This document shows positions 25,683-34,397 of a stretch of DNA of 44,184 nt, one piece after another. The notes beneath the pieces were generated by a model. The model ran no database searches, had not been told where the DNA came from, and was given only the letters and a program-made list of their open reading frames with translations. Position 1 is the stretch's first letter, and the number at the start of each line of letters is the position of its first letter. Origin of the DNA: Litorimonas sp964414555 (GTDB taxonomy: Bacteria; Pseudomonadota; Alphaproteobacteria; Caulobacterales; Maricaulaceae); contig CAYPWW010000016.1 of NCBI GenBank assembly GCA_964414555.1, positions 1 to 44,184 on the forward strand, in the 5' to 3' direction. The position numbers were made by a program, and so were the translations under genes.

Positions 25683-27068
25683 ATGCCGGACACCTCCAAA
25701 CCTGCGGCTGAAACAAGGATGTCGCTCTCTCAGGACGGTCTGGTCCTGGCCTGCCTAACGACAGGGTCTATCCTGATTTTATCGATCCTGACGGCTGCGC
25801 CGCTGCTGCCGACACTTGGCGTGTTATGCGCAGCCCTCCTGACACTCTCGGTTTACCTGCGTCGCGGAAACGAAACGGAAAGCCTGCAAAAACTGCCGCT
25901 CTCGGAAACCGCACTGGGAGATGCCCGGTCATCCGCTTTGTCCGAATTGACCGAAGTCATGCCGCGCGCCGTCGCCGTCCTGAGCCAGACGGGAGAAGTG
26001 CTTTACGCCAACCAACGTGCGCAGGATTTGCTTTCGCCCGATATGGTGGGGCGTCCCGTTGGCGCATATTTACGAAATTCCGCGCTCCGCCCCGCTTTGG
26101 AAAGCGCCTTCGCGGGCGAAGCGGTAGAAACTCTGCCGATCCATGTGCTCGCGCCGACAGAGCTCTTTATCGACGTCGATCTGTCCGAGCCCGTGACCAT
26201 TCGCACGGACAGCATCGCGACACGTGGACGCGAAGTTGTTTTCGCCGTCCTTGCAGATCGCACCCAAGCCACAACGGCGCGAGAAAAGCGCGCTGATTTT
26301 CTGGCCAATGCCTCGCATGAGTTAAAGACGCCAATTGCCTCCTTGAAAGGCTACATCGAGACACTGCGCGGTCATGCCGAAGACGACCCCAAAGCACGCG
26401 AGACATTTCTCGGCATTATGCAAGAACAGGCCGAGCGGATGGAGCGGCTCGTCACGGATTTGCTCTCCTTGCGTAAAATCGAGAGCAGTGAGCATATCGC
26501 ACCTGCGCAAACGGCCGATTTGGTCGACGCCCTCAAAACCGCCTGTGATGTCGTCCAGCCTTTGGCTGATCAGCGAAATGTCAGGCTATCGCTGGATATA
26601 CCCGACGGGCCGGCACAGATTTTTGGCAAAACAGATGAATGCGTCCAGCTCTTCGTCAATCTGATCGAAAATGCCGTCAAGCTCTCCGCCAATGAGACGC
26701 AGGTCGATGTCACGCTGAAACGACAGGCCGCTTGGGCAGGGGCGGCCTTTTCTAGCGAGCTTCTAAAAGGCGGCGGATTGCGCCGTATCGTCAACCGCCT
26801 GCCGTCAGAGGCCCCCGTGTGGCATGTGCAAATCGTGGATACAGGCCCCGGTATTTCCCGCACACACCTGCCCCGCATCGGCGAAAGGTTCTACCGCGTC
26901 GCAGGGGATTTGCCGGCGCAGGAAAAAGGTACAGGTCTCGGCTTGGCGATCGTCAAACATATCGTCTTGCGCCATCGCGCCGGATGGTTCGTGAAATCCG
27001 CCCATGACGCACCCGTCAGCGGGACAGCCTTTGCCATCGTCTTTACCGCCCTTACGGACTCAGCCTAA
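25683..27068 (+). CDS. phoR: PhoR-like sensor histidine kinase
   Basis: 461 residues from the chosen ATG 25683. Two closely spaced membrane helices (~19-37 and ~42-59), then a PAS domain (AVAVLSQTGEVLYANQRAQDLL), HisKA with phosphoacceptor H212 (ASHELKTPIASLKGYIETL), and HATPase with N box LIENAVK, G1 DTGPGI and G2 GTGLGLAIVKHI. This short double-helix plus PAS layout is PhoR-type. The frame extends back to a GTG at 25503, but the 60 extra residues look unlike the family; ATG 25719 is also possible. 9 nt before phoB. The phosphate role is inferred from its partner. Confidence 0.8.
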   Translation: MPDTSKPAAETRMSLSQDGLVLACLTTGSILILSILTAAPLLPTLGVLCAALLTLSVYLRRGNETESLQKLPLSETALGDARSSALSELTEVMPRAVAVLSQTGEVLYANQRAQDLLSPDMVGRPVGAYLRNSALRPALESAFAGEAVETLPIHVLAPTELFIDVDLSEPVTIRTDSIATRGREVVFAVLADRTQATTAREKRADFLANASHELKTPIASLKGYIETLRGHAEDDPKARETFLGIMQEQAERMERLVTDLLSLRKIESSEHIAPAQTADLVDALKTACDVVQPLADQRNVRLSLDIPDGPAQIFGKTDECVQLFVNLIENAVKLSANETQVDVTLKRQAAWAGAAFSSELLKGGGLRRIVNRLPSEAPVWHVQIVDTGPGISRTHLPRIGERFYRVAGDLPAQEKGTGLGLAIVKHIVLRHRAGWFVKSAHDAPVSGTAFAIVFTALTDSA

Positions 27069-27077
27069 AGAGCTTCT

Positions 27078-27767
27078 ATGACGCCTTATGTCCTGATCGT
27101 AGAAGATGAGACCGCCATCTCGACCCTTCTGAGCTATAACCTCCAGCGCGAGGGCTTTGAGACGGGGCTGGCCGAAGACGGCGATATGGCGCTGCTAATG
27201 GCAGAGGAGCGCGTACCGGATCTAATCCTGCTAGATTGGATGCTGCCAAAACTCTCCGGCATCGAAGTCTGTCGCCGCCTACGCCGCAAAGCCGCAACGA
27301 AAACAACGCCGATCATTATGCTCTCCGCGCGCGGCGAAGAAGATGACCGGATTTCCGGTCTGGACATTGGCGCGGATGATTATCTCGTCAAACCTTTTTC
27401 AATGCCGGAACTCTTTGCGCGCATTCGGGCCTTGCTGCGCCGAACACAGGCAAATGTCTTGTCCAATGCCGTTAGCGTGGGGCGACTGGAAATCGACACA
27501 AAGGCACACCGCGTCAGTCGCGCTGGAGAAGACATTCATCTCGGGCCCACAGAGTTTCGCCTGCTGGAACATTTCATGCGACGGCCGGGTCAGGTCTTCT
27601 CGCGCGAGCAGCTGCTAGACGCTGTCTGGGGACATGATGTGTATGTCGAAGCCCGAACCGTGGATGTGCATATCGGACGACTTCGAAAGGCTTTGAAACA
27701 AGCGGATCGAACCGACCCCATTCGGACCGTCCGCTCCGCAGGCTATGCTCTGCGCGCGGAAGGCTAG
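27078..27767 (+). CDS. phoB: PhoB-like phosphate-regulon response regulator
   Basis: 229 residues. Receiver domain with acidic pair ED (IVEDE), phospho-acceptor D53 (LILLDWMLP) and LVKPF lysine. The OmpR-type winged helix contains LGPTEFRLLEHFMRRPGQVFSREQLLDAVWG and VYVEARTVDVHIGRLRKAL, close to PhoB of E. coli and rhizobia. Immediately downstream of phoR, same transcript. Most alphaproteobacteria place pst-phoU genes between phoR and phoB; here they are absent. Start ATG 27078 has GAGCTT upstream. PhoB orthology is likely. Confidence 0.87.
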   Translation: MTPYVLIVEDETAISTLLSYNLQREGFETGLAEDGDMALLMAEERVPDLILLDWMLPKLSGIEVCRRLRRKAATKTTPIIMLSARGEEDDRISGLDIGADDYLVKPFSMPELFARIRALLRRTQANVLSNAVSVGRLEIDTKAHRVSRAGEDIHLGPTEFRLLEHFMRRPGQVFSREQLLDAVWGHDVYVEARTVDVHIGRLRKALKQADRTDPIRTVRSAGYALRAEG

Positions 27768-27902
27768 ACGCCACCGCACAGAGTTTGTTATAATTAATTA
27801 AAGCGAGCTGTGTTGATCCATACGCACGATGTATGAGCGCTTGCGCTATCGCAGCGTGCGGCCTAAGGCGCGCTCATTCTTTTCGCAGCTGTCTGACCTG
27901 CC

Positions 27903-29615
27903 ATGATCCGCTCTACACTGGCGAGTTTCGCCGACGCCATTTCCGTTCCTGCACGTGCACGATCGGGGCCTTTGACCTTTACGCCACGCCGGATCCGGAT
28001 CGAGGTCTTAGCCGGCCTCACCGTCGCCCTCGCGCTGGTGCCTGAGGCCGTCGCCTTCGCATTTGTCGCCGGCGTCGAACCGCTTGTCGGACTTTATGCG
28101 GCCTTTATCGTTGGGCTGATTACAGCCGCGATTGGTGGGCGTCCGGGCATGATCTCTGGTGCGACAGGCGCGCTCGCCGTTGTCATGGTCGCGCTCGTCG
28201 CCGATCACGGCGTTGAATATCTCTTCGCGACAGTTGTCCTGATGGGAATCATCCAAATTCTGACAGGGGTTTTCCGACTGGGGAAGTTTATCCGCCTCGT
28301 CCCGCATCCCGTCATGCTGGGATTTGTCAACGGCCTCGCGATTGTCATTGGCATGGCACAGCTCTCGCAGTTCCAAAGCGCGCCACCCGAACGGATTCCG
28401 GGCGAGCATTATGGGCCATTCCATATTCTGGAAGGCACATGGCTCACGGGAACGCCGCTTTATCTGATGCTCGGGCTTGTCGCGCTGACGATGTTCCTAA
28501 TCTGGGTCACGCCAAAAATTACCAAAGCCGTCCCCGCCCCGCTTGTCGGGATCGGTGTTGTTGCAGGCCTCGTGATTGGGTTTGGCATTGATGTGCCAAC
28601 AGTTGGAGACCTTGCCTCGATCAAAGGCGGATTGCCACAATTCCACTTGCCTTTCACTGCTGCGGCAGAGCCTGTCTTTGGTAGCTTTGCGTGGAGCGGC
28701 AGCGAAACCGGTTTCGCCCCCCTCGCCCCGTTCAATCTGGAAACGCTGAAAATCATTTTCCCCTACGCTCTTATCCTTGCCGCCATTGGCTTGATCGAAA
28801 GCTTGCTGACGCTCAACCTCGTCGGCGAGATCAAAGAAGAGCGCGGCGGCGCGTCCCAAGAATGTGTCGCTCAAGGCGTCGCCAATACCGTCACCGGCTT
28901 TTTCGGTGGCATGGGCGGTTGCGCCATGATCGGGCAATCCATGATCAATATTAAGTCCGGCGCGCGTACGCGCTTGTCCGGCATTACAGCGGCGCTTTGC
29001 CTGCTAGCGTTTATCCTGTTTGGCTCTGGCATCATCGAGCAGATCCCACTGGCCGCGCTGGTCGGCGTAATGTTCATGGTCGTGATCGGAACGTTCGCGT
29101 GGCAATCGCTGACGATCATGCGGCGTATCCCCTTCATTGATGCGCTGGTCATTATCATCGTCACAGTTGTCACCGTCTATCACGACCTCGCCGTTGCCGT
29201 TGTCGTGGGTGTGATTATTTCGGCTCTCGCCTATAGCTGGCAAGCCGCCCGACACATCGATGCAGAGACATCTGAGGCAGAAGATGTGAAAACCTATAAG
29301 CTGACAGGCCCACTCTTCTTTGGCTCTATCGAAGGCTTTAATGAGCTCTTCACGCCCAAAACCGACCCCAACACCGTCGTCGTCGATTTTGCCGATAGCC
29401 GTGTCGTTGATCAGTCTGCCCTACAGGCCATCGAGGGTTTGGCTGCGAAATATGAAGCCGAAGGCAAGACGCTACAACTGCTGCATTTGACGCCAGATTG
29501 TCACGCTCTGCTGAACCGCGCAGGCCAGCTCGTCGTGGAAAGCGACGACGATCCCGAATATGGTCTGGCCGTGAATTACAACGTTCGCACGGGAGCCTTT
29601 GGCGGCGGGCATTGA
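27903..29615 (+). CDS. SulP-family inorganic anion transporter with STAS domain
   Basis: 570 residues: ten or more membrane helices, then a cytoplasmic STAS domain (about 470-560: TVVVDFADSRVVDQSALQAIEGL). The N-terminal core has ALALVPEAVAFAFVAGVEP, GLYAAFIVGLITAAIGGRPGMISGATGA and RLVPHPVMLGFVNGLAI, the SulP (SLC26) signature order. Such proteins move sulfate, bicarbonate or related anions in symport with Na+ or H+. It follows phoB by 135 bp with no clear terminator, so it may be separately transcribed. Start ATG 27903; the Shine-Dalgarno is weak. Confidence 0.92.
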   Translation: MIRSTLASFADAISVPARARSGPLTFTPRRIRIEVLAGLTVALALVPEAVAFAFVAGVEPLVGLYAAFIVGLITAAIGGRPGMISGATGALAVVMVALVADHGVEYLFATVVLMGIIQILTGVFRLGKFIRLVPHPVMLGFVNGLAIVIGMAQLSQFQSAPPERIPGEHYGPFHILEGTWLTGTPLYLMLGLVALTMFLIWVTPKITKAVPAPLVGIGVVAGLVIGFGIDVPTVGDLASIKGGLPQFHLPFTAAAEPVFGSFAWSGSETGFAPLAPFNLETLKIIFPYALILAAIGLIESLLTLNLVGEIKEERGGASQECVAQGVANTVTGFFGGMGGCAMIGQSMINIKSGARTRLSGITAALCLLAFILFGSGIIEQIPLAALVGVMFMVVIGTFAWQSLTIMRRIPFIDALVIIIVTVVTVYHDLAVAVVVGVIISALAYSWQAARHIDAETSEAEDVKTYKLTGPLFFGSIEGFNELFTPKTDPNTVVVDFADSRVVDQSALQAIEGLAAKYEAEGKTLQLLHLTPDCHALLNRAGQLVVESDDDPEYGLAVNYNVRTGAFGGGH

Positions 29616-29628
29616 CGCTTTTGTGCGA

Positions 29629-29662
29629 AAAACCGTCCGCAACGAAAGTTTCAAGCGTTGCG
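29629..29662 (-). terminator. Possible terminator after the small secreted protein gene
   Basis: On the minus strand CGCAACG (29662-29656) pairs with CGTTGCG (29644-29638) and is followed within five bases by TTTTT (A-run 29628-29632 on plus). It lies after the 29694-30104 gene. The T-run is a little distant from the stem. Confidence 0.4.
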
Positions 29663-29693
29663 AACAGCGACTTTAGAAATCAGGATTTTATAT

Positions 29694-30104
29694 TTATTTT
29701 TCAGGCCTTTGCATAACGGGGGCTTTGCGCTTCATTTCCAAGGCACCACGAGGAGCCTTCATGTCTTTAATCGTTTGAAATATGCTCGGCTGACTGCGCA
29801 TCAAATCTTCTCGAAATCTGCGATCTTTTTCGACGACAGCAGGGGTCACAGTGAAGGCGATATCATTGTCTTCAAGCGTTGCTTCAAAAACAGCCGGATC
29901 AGCGGCAATGCCGACACAACGACCGGGATCCATAGAGAAGCCTCCACCACTCGCACCCGTCCCGCTTTCCGTGCAGGTGCTCACTATATAACAAAGTGGA
30001 AATTCTCCATTTGCAGGTGGACACAGCAACGCTGCGTTGGCGGAGCTGGATATCATGATTAGCCCGCCAGCCACAGCCAAGATTCTTTTAGATTTGATTT
30101 TCAT
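29694..30104 (-). CDS. Small secreted cysteine-containing protein, unknown function
   Basis: 136 residues. Start ATG 30104 has GAGGAC 6-7 nt upstream; an in-frame ATG 11 codons earlier lacks it. Residues 1-24 (MKIKSKRILAVAGGLIMISSSANA) are a standard Sec signal peptide. The mature part has four cysteines in the first half (LLCPPANGEFPLCYIVSTC...GRC), likely disulfide-linked, followed by a charged C-terminal region (KDMKAPRGALEMKRKAPVM). I recognise no family. Flanked by SulP (convergent) and a dienelactone-hydrolase-like gene (divergent). Confidence 0.65.
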   Translation of the reverse strand: MKIKSKRILAVAGGLIMISSSANAALLCPPANGEFPLCYIVSTCTESGTGASGGGFSMDPGRCVGIAADPAVFEATLEDNDIAFTVTPAVVEKDRRFREDLMRSQPSIFQTIKDMKAPRGALEMKRKAPVMQRPEK

Positions 30105-30292
30105 TGTTTCGTCCTCATTTCTATCAAACTGCTTCATAAAGCCGGGAAAGTGCGCCCGCCCACACTCTCAGTATTAGTCAGCAGCCTTAGGCCTGTAAAC
30201 ACCATAAACATGGGGTTAGTTTTTAACGCGATTTATAAGTCACTTGCGACCTTTACTTCTGCCACCTAACCTTTCCTCAAGAGGAGAGCGAT

Positions 30293-31186
30293 ATGTGCGA
30301 TGACATCACAGAGTTAGAAAATCAGGGCTTTTATGAGCGCAAACTGACACGGCGGGACTTCAACCTCCTTGCGGGTGGCGCAGCGATCTCGCTCGCTTTT
30401 GCCGGTTGCGCGCCGGGTGAAGCGCTGTCGACCGAGGCCGGAGAAATCGCAGAAGCCGATGTGATGATCGAAACGCCTGACGGGATGGCTGATGCGTTTT
30501 TTGCCCATCCGGCCAAGGGCGCACATGCCGCCGTTCTGATCTGGCCCGACATTGTATCACTACGTCCAGCCTTCAAAATGATGGCCAAGCGTTTGGCGGG
30601 CGACGGTTATGCTGCGCTGGTCGTCAATCCCTATTACCGCAATGCAAAAGCGCCCTTTGTCGAACCCGGACAAACATTCCGCGATCCGGCAATTCGCGAG
30701 TTAGTCATTCCCTACCGTCGCGCGCTGGACGAGGCCAAGACTCGCAGTGACGGACGTGCCTTCATCGATTGGCTAGATGCGCAAACGGCTGTCGATAGCT
30801 CGCGCGGGGTTGGCGTAACCGGATATTGCATGGGTGGCCCCATGACGGTGCAGACGGCGCATGAACGCGCGGACCGCGTGCGCGCAGGTGCGAGCTTTCA
30901 TGGAGGCGGACTTGCGACGGACAAACCCGATAGCCCGCATTTGTTGATCCCAGAAACGAACGCCGATTTCCTGATCGCAATTGCGCAGAACGATCATGAT
31001 CGCAGTCCTGAGACCAAGGGCGTTTTGGAAGCTACCTTTGCCGCCGTCGAAAATTTTGCCGAAATCGAGGTCTATACCGGCACACAACACGGTTGGTGCC
31101 CGCCGGACAGCGCTGTCTATGACGAAGCACAGGCAGATAAAGCTTGGGCGCGAAAGCTCGCCTTGTTTGAGCAGACTCTAGTTTAG
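30293..31186 (+). CDS. Dienelactone hydrolase-family protein with Tat signal, lipoprotein-like
   Basis: 297 residues. TRRDFNLLAGGAAISLAFAGC carries a twin-arginine motif followed by a lipobox-like A-F-A-G-C, so the enzyme should be folded in the cytoplasm and exported. The alpha/beta-hydrolase core has AVLIWPDIVSLRPAFKMMAKRLA, the nucleophile C179 (GVTGYCMGG) and acid/base residues in IAQNDHDRSPE and TGTQHGW, the C-D-H triad of DLH. It presumably hydrolyses esters or lactones in the periplasm. AAGAGGAGAG lies upstream of ATG 30293. It faces the thiolase gene 7 bp away. Confidence 0.88.
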   Translation: MCDDITELENQGFYERKLTRRDFNLLAGGAAISLAFAGCAPGEALSTEAGEIAEADVMIETPDGMADAFFAHPAKGAHAAVLIWPDIVSLRPAFKMMAKRLAGDGYAALVVNPYYRNAKAPFVEPGQTFRDPAIRELVIPYRRALDEAKTRSDGRAFIDWLDAQTAVDSSRGVGVTGYCMGGPMTVQTAHERADRVRAGASFHGGGLATDKPDSPHLLIPETNADFLIAIAQNDHDRSPETKGVLEATFAAVENFAEIEVYTGTQHGWCPPDSAVYDEAQADKAWARKLALFEQTLV

Positions 31187-31193
31187 AGCCCCA

Positions 31194-32384
31194 TCATCGC
31201 TGCAAACAAACGGCCGTCGCTTCGCCGCCGCCGATGCAGAGGCTGGCCACACCGGTTTTGGCATCGCGCTTTTCCATCTCTGCGATCAGCGTCGCCATGA
31301 TCCGTGCGCCAGATGCACCGATCGGGTGACCGAGGACACAGCCACCGCCATTGACGTTGACGATATCTGCGTCGAGGCCGAGCTCTTGCATGGCGATCAT
31401 TGGCACGACGGCGAAGGCTTCATTGATTTCCCAGAGATCGACGTCTTTCGCGGCCCAACCCGCTTTACCGAGGGCTTTTTGAATGGCGTTCACAGGGGCC
31501 GTGGTGAAACGCGCGGGCTCATGCGCATGGGCGGCGTGAGCGACAATTTCAGCCAGAACCTTGTGCCCGCCTTTTTCCGCATCCGAGCGCCGCATCAGGA
31601 CCAGCGCCGCCGCGCCATCATTGATCGAGCTAGCATTGGCCGCCGTCACCGTGCCTTCGGGATTGAAGACGGGACGTAGGGTCGGGATTTTTTCGGGCCG
31701 CGCATTTTTGGGGCCTTCATCCGCAGCCACGACAATTTCGCCTTTACGGGTCTTCACTGTCACAGGCGTCAGTTCGCGGTCAAAACGCCCGCTCTCTTGC
31801 GCCGCTTGTGCACGCGCGACGGAGCGCAAGGCGTAGGCATCCTGCTGTTCGCGCGTAAATTGATACTCGCTGGCGATATCGTCGGCAAAGACGCCCATCG
31901 CTTTATTGTCATACGCATCGGTCAGGCCGTCATGCATCATGGAGTCGACAACTTGCTGATTGCCCATCCGCATCCCGCCGCGCGCTTTCGGCAGCAAGTA
32001 GGGCGCATTGGTCATGCTTTCCATACCGCCCGCGACAGCGACATCTATCGACCCAGCCGCCAAAGCGTCATGCGCCATAATCGCAGCCTGCATGCCAGAG
32101 CCACACATCTTATTGATCGTCGTGGCCTCCGCAGAGAGCGGCAATCCTGCCCCGAGCGCCGCTTGACGGGCGGGGGCTTGGCCTTGTCCGGCTGGAAGAA
32201 CGCAGCCCATGATGGCTTGATCGACGTTCGCTCCGTCCACACCTGCCTCGTCTAACGCGGCTTTAATGGCAGCCGCGCCAAGTTGCGGCGCGCTAACAGT
32301 CGAAAACGCACCTTGGAACGCGCCCATGGGCGTGCGGGCGAGGCCAACAATGACAATAGGATCAGAAAGACGTTTCGCGGACAT
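31194..32384 (-). CDS. Acetyl-CoA C-acetyltransferase (thiolase)
   Basis: 396-residue thiolase condensing or cleaving acyl-CoAs (beta-oxidation, PHB or mevalonate type). Acyl nucleophile C94 (NKMCGSGMQA), His in VNGGGCVLGHPIGASGARI, and C-terminal Cys in LCIGGGEATAVCLQ complete the active site. The start is ATG 32384 (MSAKRLSDP) with GGAG 7 nt upstream; a TTG four codons earlier is probably part of the leader. Sequence is nearest AtoB/PhaA-like biosynthetic thiolases rather than FadA. It stands alone without PHB genes. Confidence 0.92.
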   Translation of the reverse strand: MSAKRLSDPIVIVGLARTPMGAFQGAFSTVSAPQLGAAAIKAALDEAGVDGANVDQAIMGCVLPAGQGQAPARQAALGAGLPLSAEATTINKMCGSGMQAAIMAHDALAAGSIDVAVAGGMESMTNAPYLLPKARGGMRMGNQQVVDSMMHDGLTDAYDNKAMGVFADDIASEYQFTREQQDAYALRSVARAQAAQESGRFDRELTPVTVKTRKGEIVVAADEGPKNARPEKIPTLRPVFNPEGTVTAANASSINDGAAALVLMRRSDAEKGGHKVLAEIVAHAAHAHEPARFTTAPVNAIQKALGKAGWAAKDVDLWEINEAFAVVPMIAMQELGLDADIVNVNGGGCVLGHPIGASGARIMATLIAEMEKRDAKTGVASLCIGGGEATAVCLQR

Positions 32385-32472
32385 AGCGAGCTCCAATGCG
32401 TATAAGCTTAAGCAGTCTTACCCCGTTCGATTGGCAAAAACATGCCTATTCGCAAGGCGGTTTCAAGAATGA

Positions 32473-32673
32473 TTATTCAAATTTTTCCGTGTTACGGAGT
32501 GCTTCAGCTTCTGCCCGGCGTTTTGCCTTTAAGGCCGCGCGTTTGCGCTCGACGTCTGCGCGCTTTTGCTGTGTCAGCGAACGGGATTTCCCACTGCGCA
32601 GAAAAAGGAAAATCACCGCCGCAGCCAAGACTGCGACGAGGATCATTGTCGTATTTGTGCCCAATCCATACAT
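32473..32673 (-). CDS. Small single-helix membrane protein
   Basis: 66 residues: a hydrophobic segment (MILVAVLAAAVIFLFLR, residues ~10-26), then a Lys/Arg/Ala/Glu-rich helix (KRADVERKRAALKAKRRAEAE) likely to be a short coiled coil in the cytoplasm. The ATG at 32673 has GGAG 8 nt upstream. The gene lies between thiolase and dodecin, 64 bp from the latter. Unknown function; a real short gene because of the RBS and coherent topology. Confidence 0.6.
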   Translation of the reverse strand: MYGLGTNTTMILVAVLAAAVIFLFLRSGKSRSLTQQKRADVERKRAALKAKRRAEAEALRNTEKFE

Positions 32674-32737
32674 GTGGAAGCTCCGTTTATCGTCTTCTCT
32701 AAATACGTTTGAACACGGCGTCAGGTTCGCCCGAGGA

Positions 32738-32941
32738 TCAGTCGCCGACTTCGAAGGTGATTTTCACGTTCACGCGGAACTTGTCGATTTTCTTGCCTTT
32801 GATCGACGTCGACATTTCGTTGACATAGGCAGAGCGGATATTCTTCACAGTTTTACCTGTGCGCTCAACGGCGTGTTCAATCGCAGCTTCGAAAGACTCA
32901 GAGCTTTCGCTCATGACTTCGATCGTTTTCATGACGGCCAT
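32738..32941 (-). CDS. Dodecin (flavin-storage protein)
   Basis: 67 residues. Dodecins form a 12-subunit hollow sphere that binds riboflavin or FMN and CoA and buffers free flavin. VMSESSESFEAAIEHAVERTGKTVKNI and the end KFRVNVKITFEVGD are the family hallmarks; a W for flavin stacking, common in many members, is not present here (position occupied by the RSAYV region). GGAG lies 9-10 nt upstream of the ATG. Downstream of mnmA on the same strand with a hairpin between. Confidence 0.9.
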   Translation of the reverse strand: MAVMKTIEVMSESSESFEAAIEHAVERTGKTVKNIRSAYVNEMSTSIKGKKIDKFRVNVKITFEVGD

Positions 32942-32961
32942 AATACTTCTCCAGTTGGTTA

Positions 32962-32978
32962 GGCTTAGAACCTAAGCC
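32962..32978 (-). promoter_or_regulatory. 7-bp perfect hairpin between mnmA and dodecin
   Basis: GGCTTAG (32962-32968), AAC, CTAAGCC (32972-32978). It lies 20 bp upstream of the dodecin ATG. No T-run follows, so it is a leader structure or operator rather than a clear terminator. Confidence 0.35.
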
Positions 32979-33014
32979 AAGCATCGGTGGAGAGCTAGTT
33001 ACCGGCTGGTAAGT

Positions 33015-34169
33015 TTATGCCGTCTCCGTAATCCAGCCACCGCCCAAAGTCCGGGCAGCATCATTGCGGTCCTCATAGAACACGCAGGCCTGTCCGGGGG
33101 ACAAGCCAATATCTGACTTGGCCAAGACGACAGCCATGCGATTCCCGACAAGGCGCAAGGTCGCCGGCGCAGGCGGACGGGTCGAGCGGACCTTTACCTG
33201 AATGGTCGTGCCATCCAGATGCGCGCCGAAATCGCCTTCACCTAGCCAATTGATATCTTCGAGAAAGAGCGTGTTACGCTCCAGCGCGGAACGGGGGCCG
33301 ACGATCACTTCACCTTTATCTGCCGCAATCCCGATGACGAACAGCGGCTCTGTGCCCGTATCGTCGCCGAGGCCGAGACCCCGCCGCTGTCCAATCGTGT
33401 AATACATGACGCCGCGATGCTGGCCCAAGACGCGGCCATCCATGTGCACGATATCTCCGGGCGTGGCCGCATGGGGACGGATTTTCTCGATTACATCCGT
33501 ATATTTGCCAGTGGGGACAAAGCAGATGTCTTGGCTGTCCGGCTTTGACGCCACGCTCAGCCCCAGCTCAACGGCGAGCTTGCGCGTCTCAGACTTATCC
33601 AGATGACCCAGCGGAAAGCGTAGGAAGTCTAGTTGCGCCCGCGTTGTTGCGAAGAGAAAGTAGCTCTGGTCTTTGCCTCCGTCCTGCGCACGGTGCAGTT
33701 CTGCGCCATTTGGCCCATCGACGCGGCGGATGTAATGGCCCGTCGCCATGCAATCCGCGCCCAGATCTTTGGCAACATCCAACAGATCGCGGAATTTCAC
33801 CGTCTGATTACAACGCACGCAAGGGATCGGCGTCGCACCTTTTAGATAGGTGTCCGCAAAATCCTCGATGACTTGCTCGCGGAAGTTACTCTCGTAATCT
33901 AACACGTAATGCGGAAAACCGTGCGCCTCTGCCACACGTTTGGCGTCATAGATGTCTTGGCCTGCGCAACAAGCTTTGGCTTTCTTGATGGCCTCGCCGT
34001 GATCATAGAGCTGCAAGGTCACACCCACGACGTCATACCCCTCGCGTGCCAAGAGCGCCGCGCACACAGAACTGTCCACGCCGCCGCTCATGGCAACCAC
34101 AACGCGTGTTTCACCCTCTGGTTTCGCAAAACCGAGCGAATTTTTAGAAGCTGTTAGGATTTGGACCAT
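33015..34169 (-). CDS. mnmA: tRNA-specific 2-thiouridylase
   Basis: 384 residues. Introduces sulfur at position 2 of the wobble uridine (U34) of tRNA Lys, Glu and Gln. The PP-loop is SGGVDSS at 28-34. The catalytic cysteines are C120 (CVRCNQTVKF) and C216 (SQDICFVP), as in E. coli C102 and C199. The C-terminal domains with YTIGQRRGLGLG and VYFYEDRNDAARTLGGG-type sequence are present. Start ATG 34169 with no strong Shine-Dalgarno. Divergent from sciP across a 300-bp regulatory region. Confidence 0.95.
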   Translation of the reverse strand: MVQILTASKNSLGFAKPEGETRVVVAMSGGVDSSVCAALLAREGYDVVGVTLQLYDHGEAIKKAKACCAGQDIYDAKRVAEAHGFPHYVLDYESNFREQVIEDFADTYLKGATPIPCVRCNQTVKFRDLLDVAKDLGADCMATGHYIRRVDGPNGAELHRAQDGGKDQSYFLFATTRAQLDFLRFPLGHLDKSETRKLAVELGLSVASKPDSQDICFVPTGKYTDVIEKIRPHAATPGDIVHMDGRVLGQHRGVMYYTIGQRRGLGLGDDTGTEPLFVIGIAADKGEVIVGPRSALERNTLFLEDINWLGEGDFGAHLDGTTIQVKVRSTRPPAPATLRLVGNRMAVVLAKSDIGLSPGQACVFYEDRNDAARTLGGGWITETA

Positions 34170-34304
34170 GGCGGATAGATAGGATTCAAATTTATTTCTT
34201 CAATTCTTGGAGGCCTCTTAGGGCTCAGAGTGTTCCAAGTCGATACACCGGACTCAGACGCAAGGCGCAAAAGAGTCAATGGAATCAATCCGGTCCCGAA
34301 CCAT

Positions 34305-34320
34305 GTAAACCATTCTTAAC
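34305..34320 (+). promoter_or_regulatory. Near-perfect CtrA site (GTAA-N7-TTAAC)
   Basis: GTAA 34305-34308, ACCATTC, TTAAC 34316-34320: one mismatch to TTAA-N7-TTAAC, upstream of the perfect site for sciP. Confidence 0.5.
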
Positions 34321-34382
34321 GATAAAGCCGATTCCATTAACCTTCGTAAACACCTGTTATGCAACGTTTTTTTTGGCCCGCC

Positions 34383-34397
34383 TTAAACTGTTTTTAA
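34383..34397 (+). promoter_or_regulatory. Perfect CtrA-binding site upstream of sciP
   Basis: TTAA 34383-34386, seven bases, TTAA 34394-34397, an exact match to the CtrA consensus. Centred about 80 bp before the sciP ATG, giving a reasonable -35-region position. Activation of sciP by CtrA is known in Caulobacter, so this is consistent with that loop. Confidence 0.8.
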
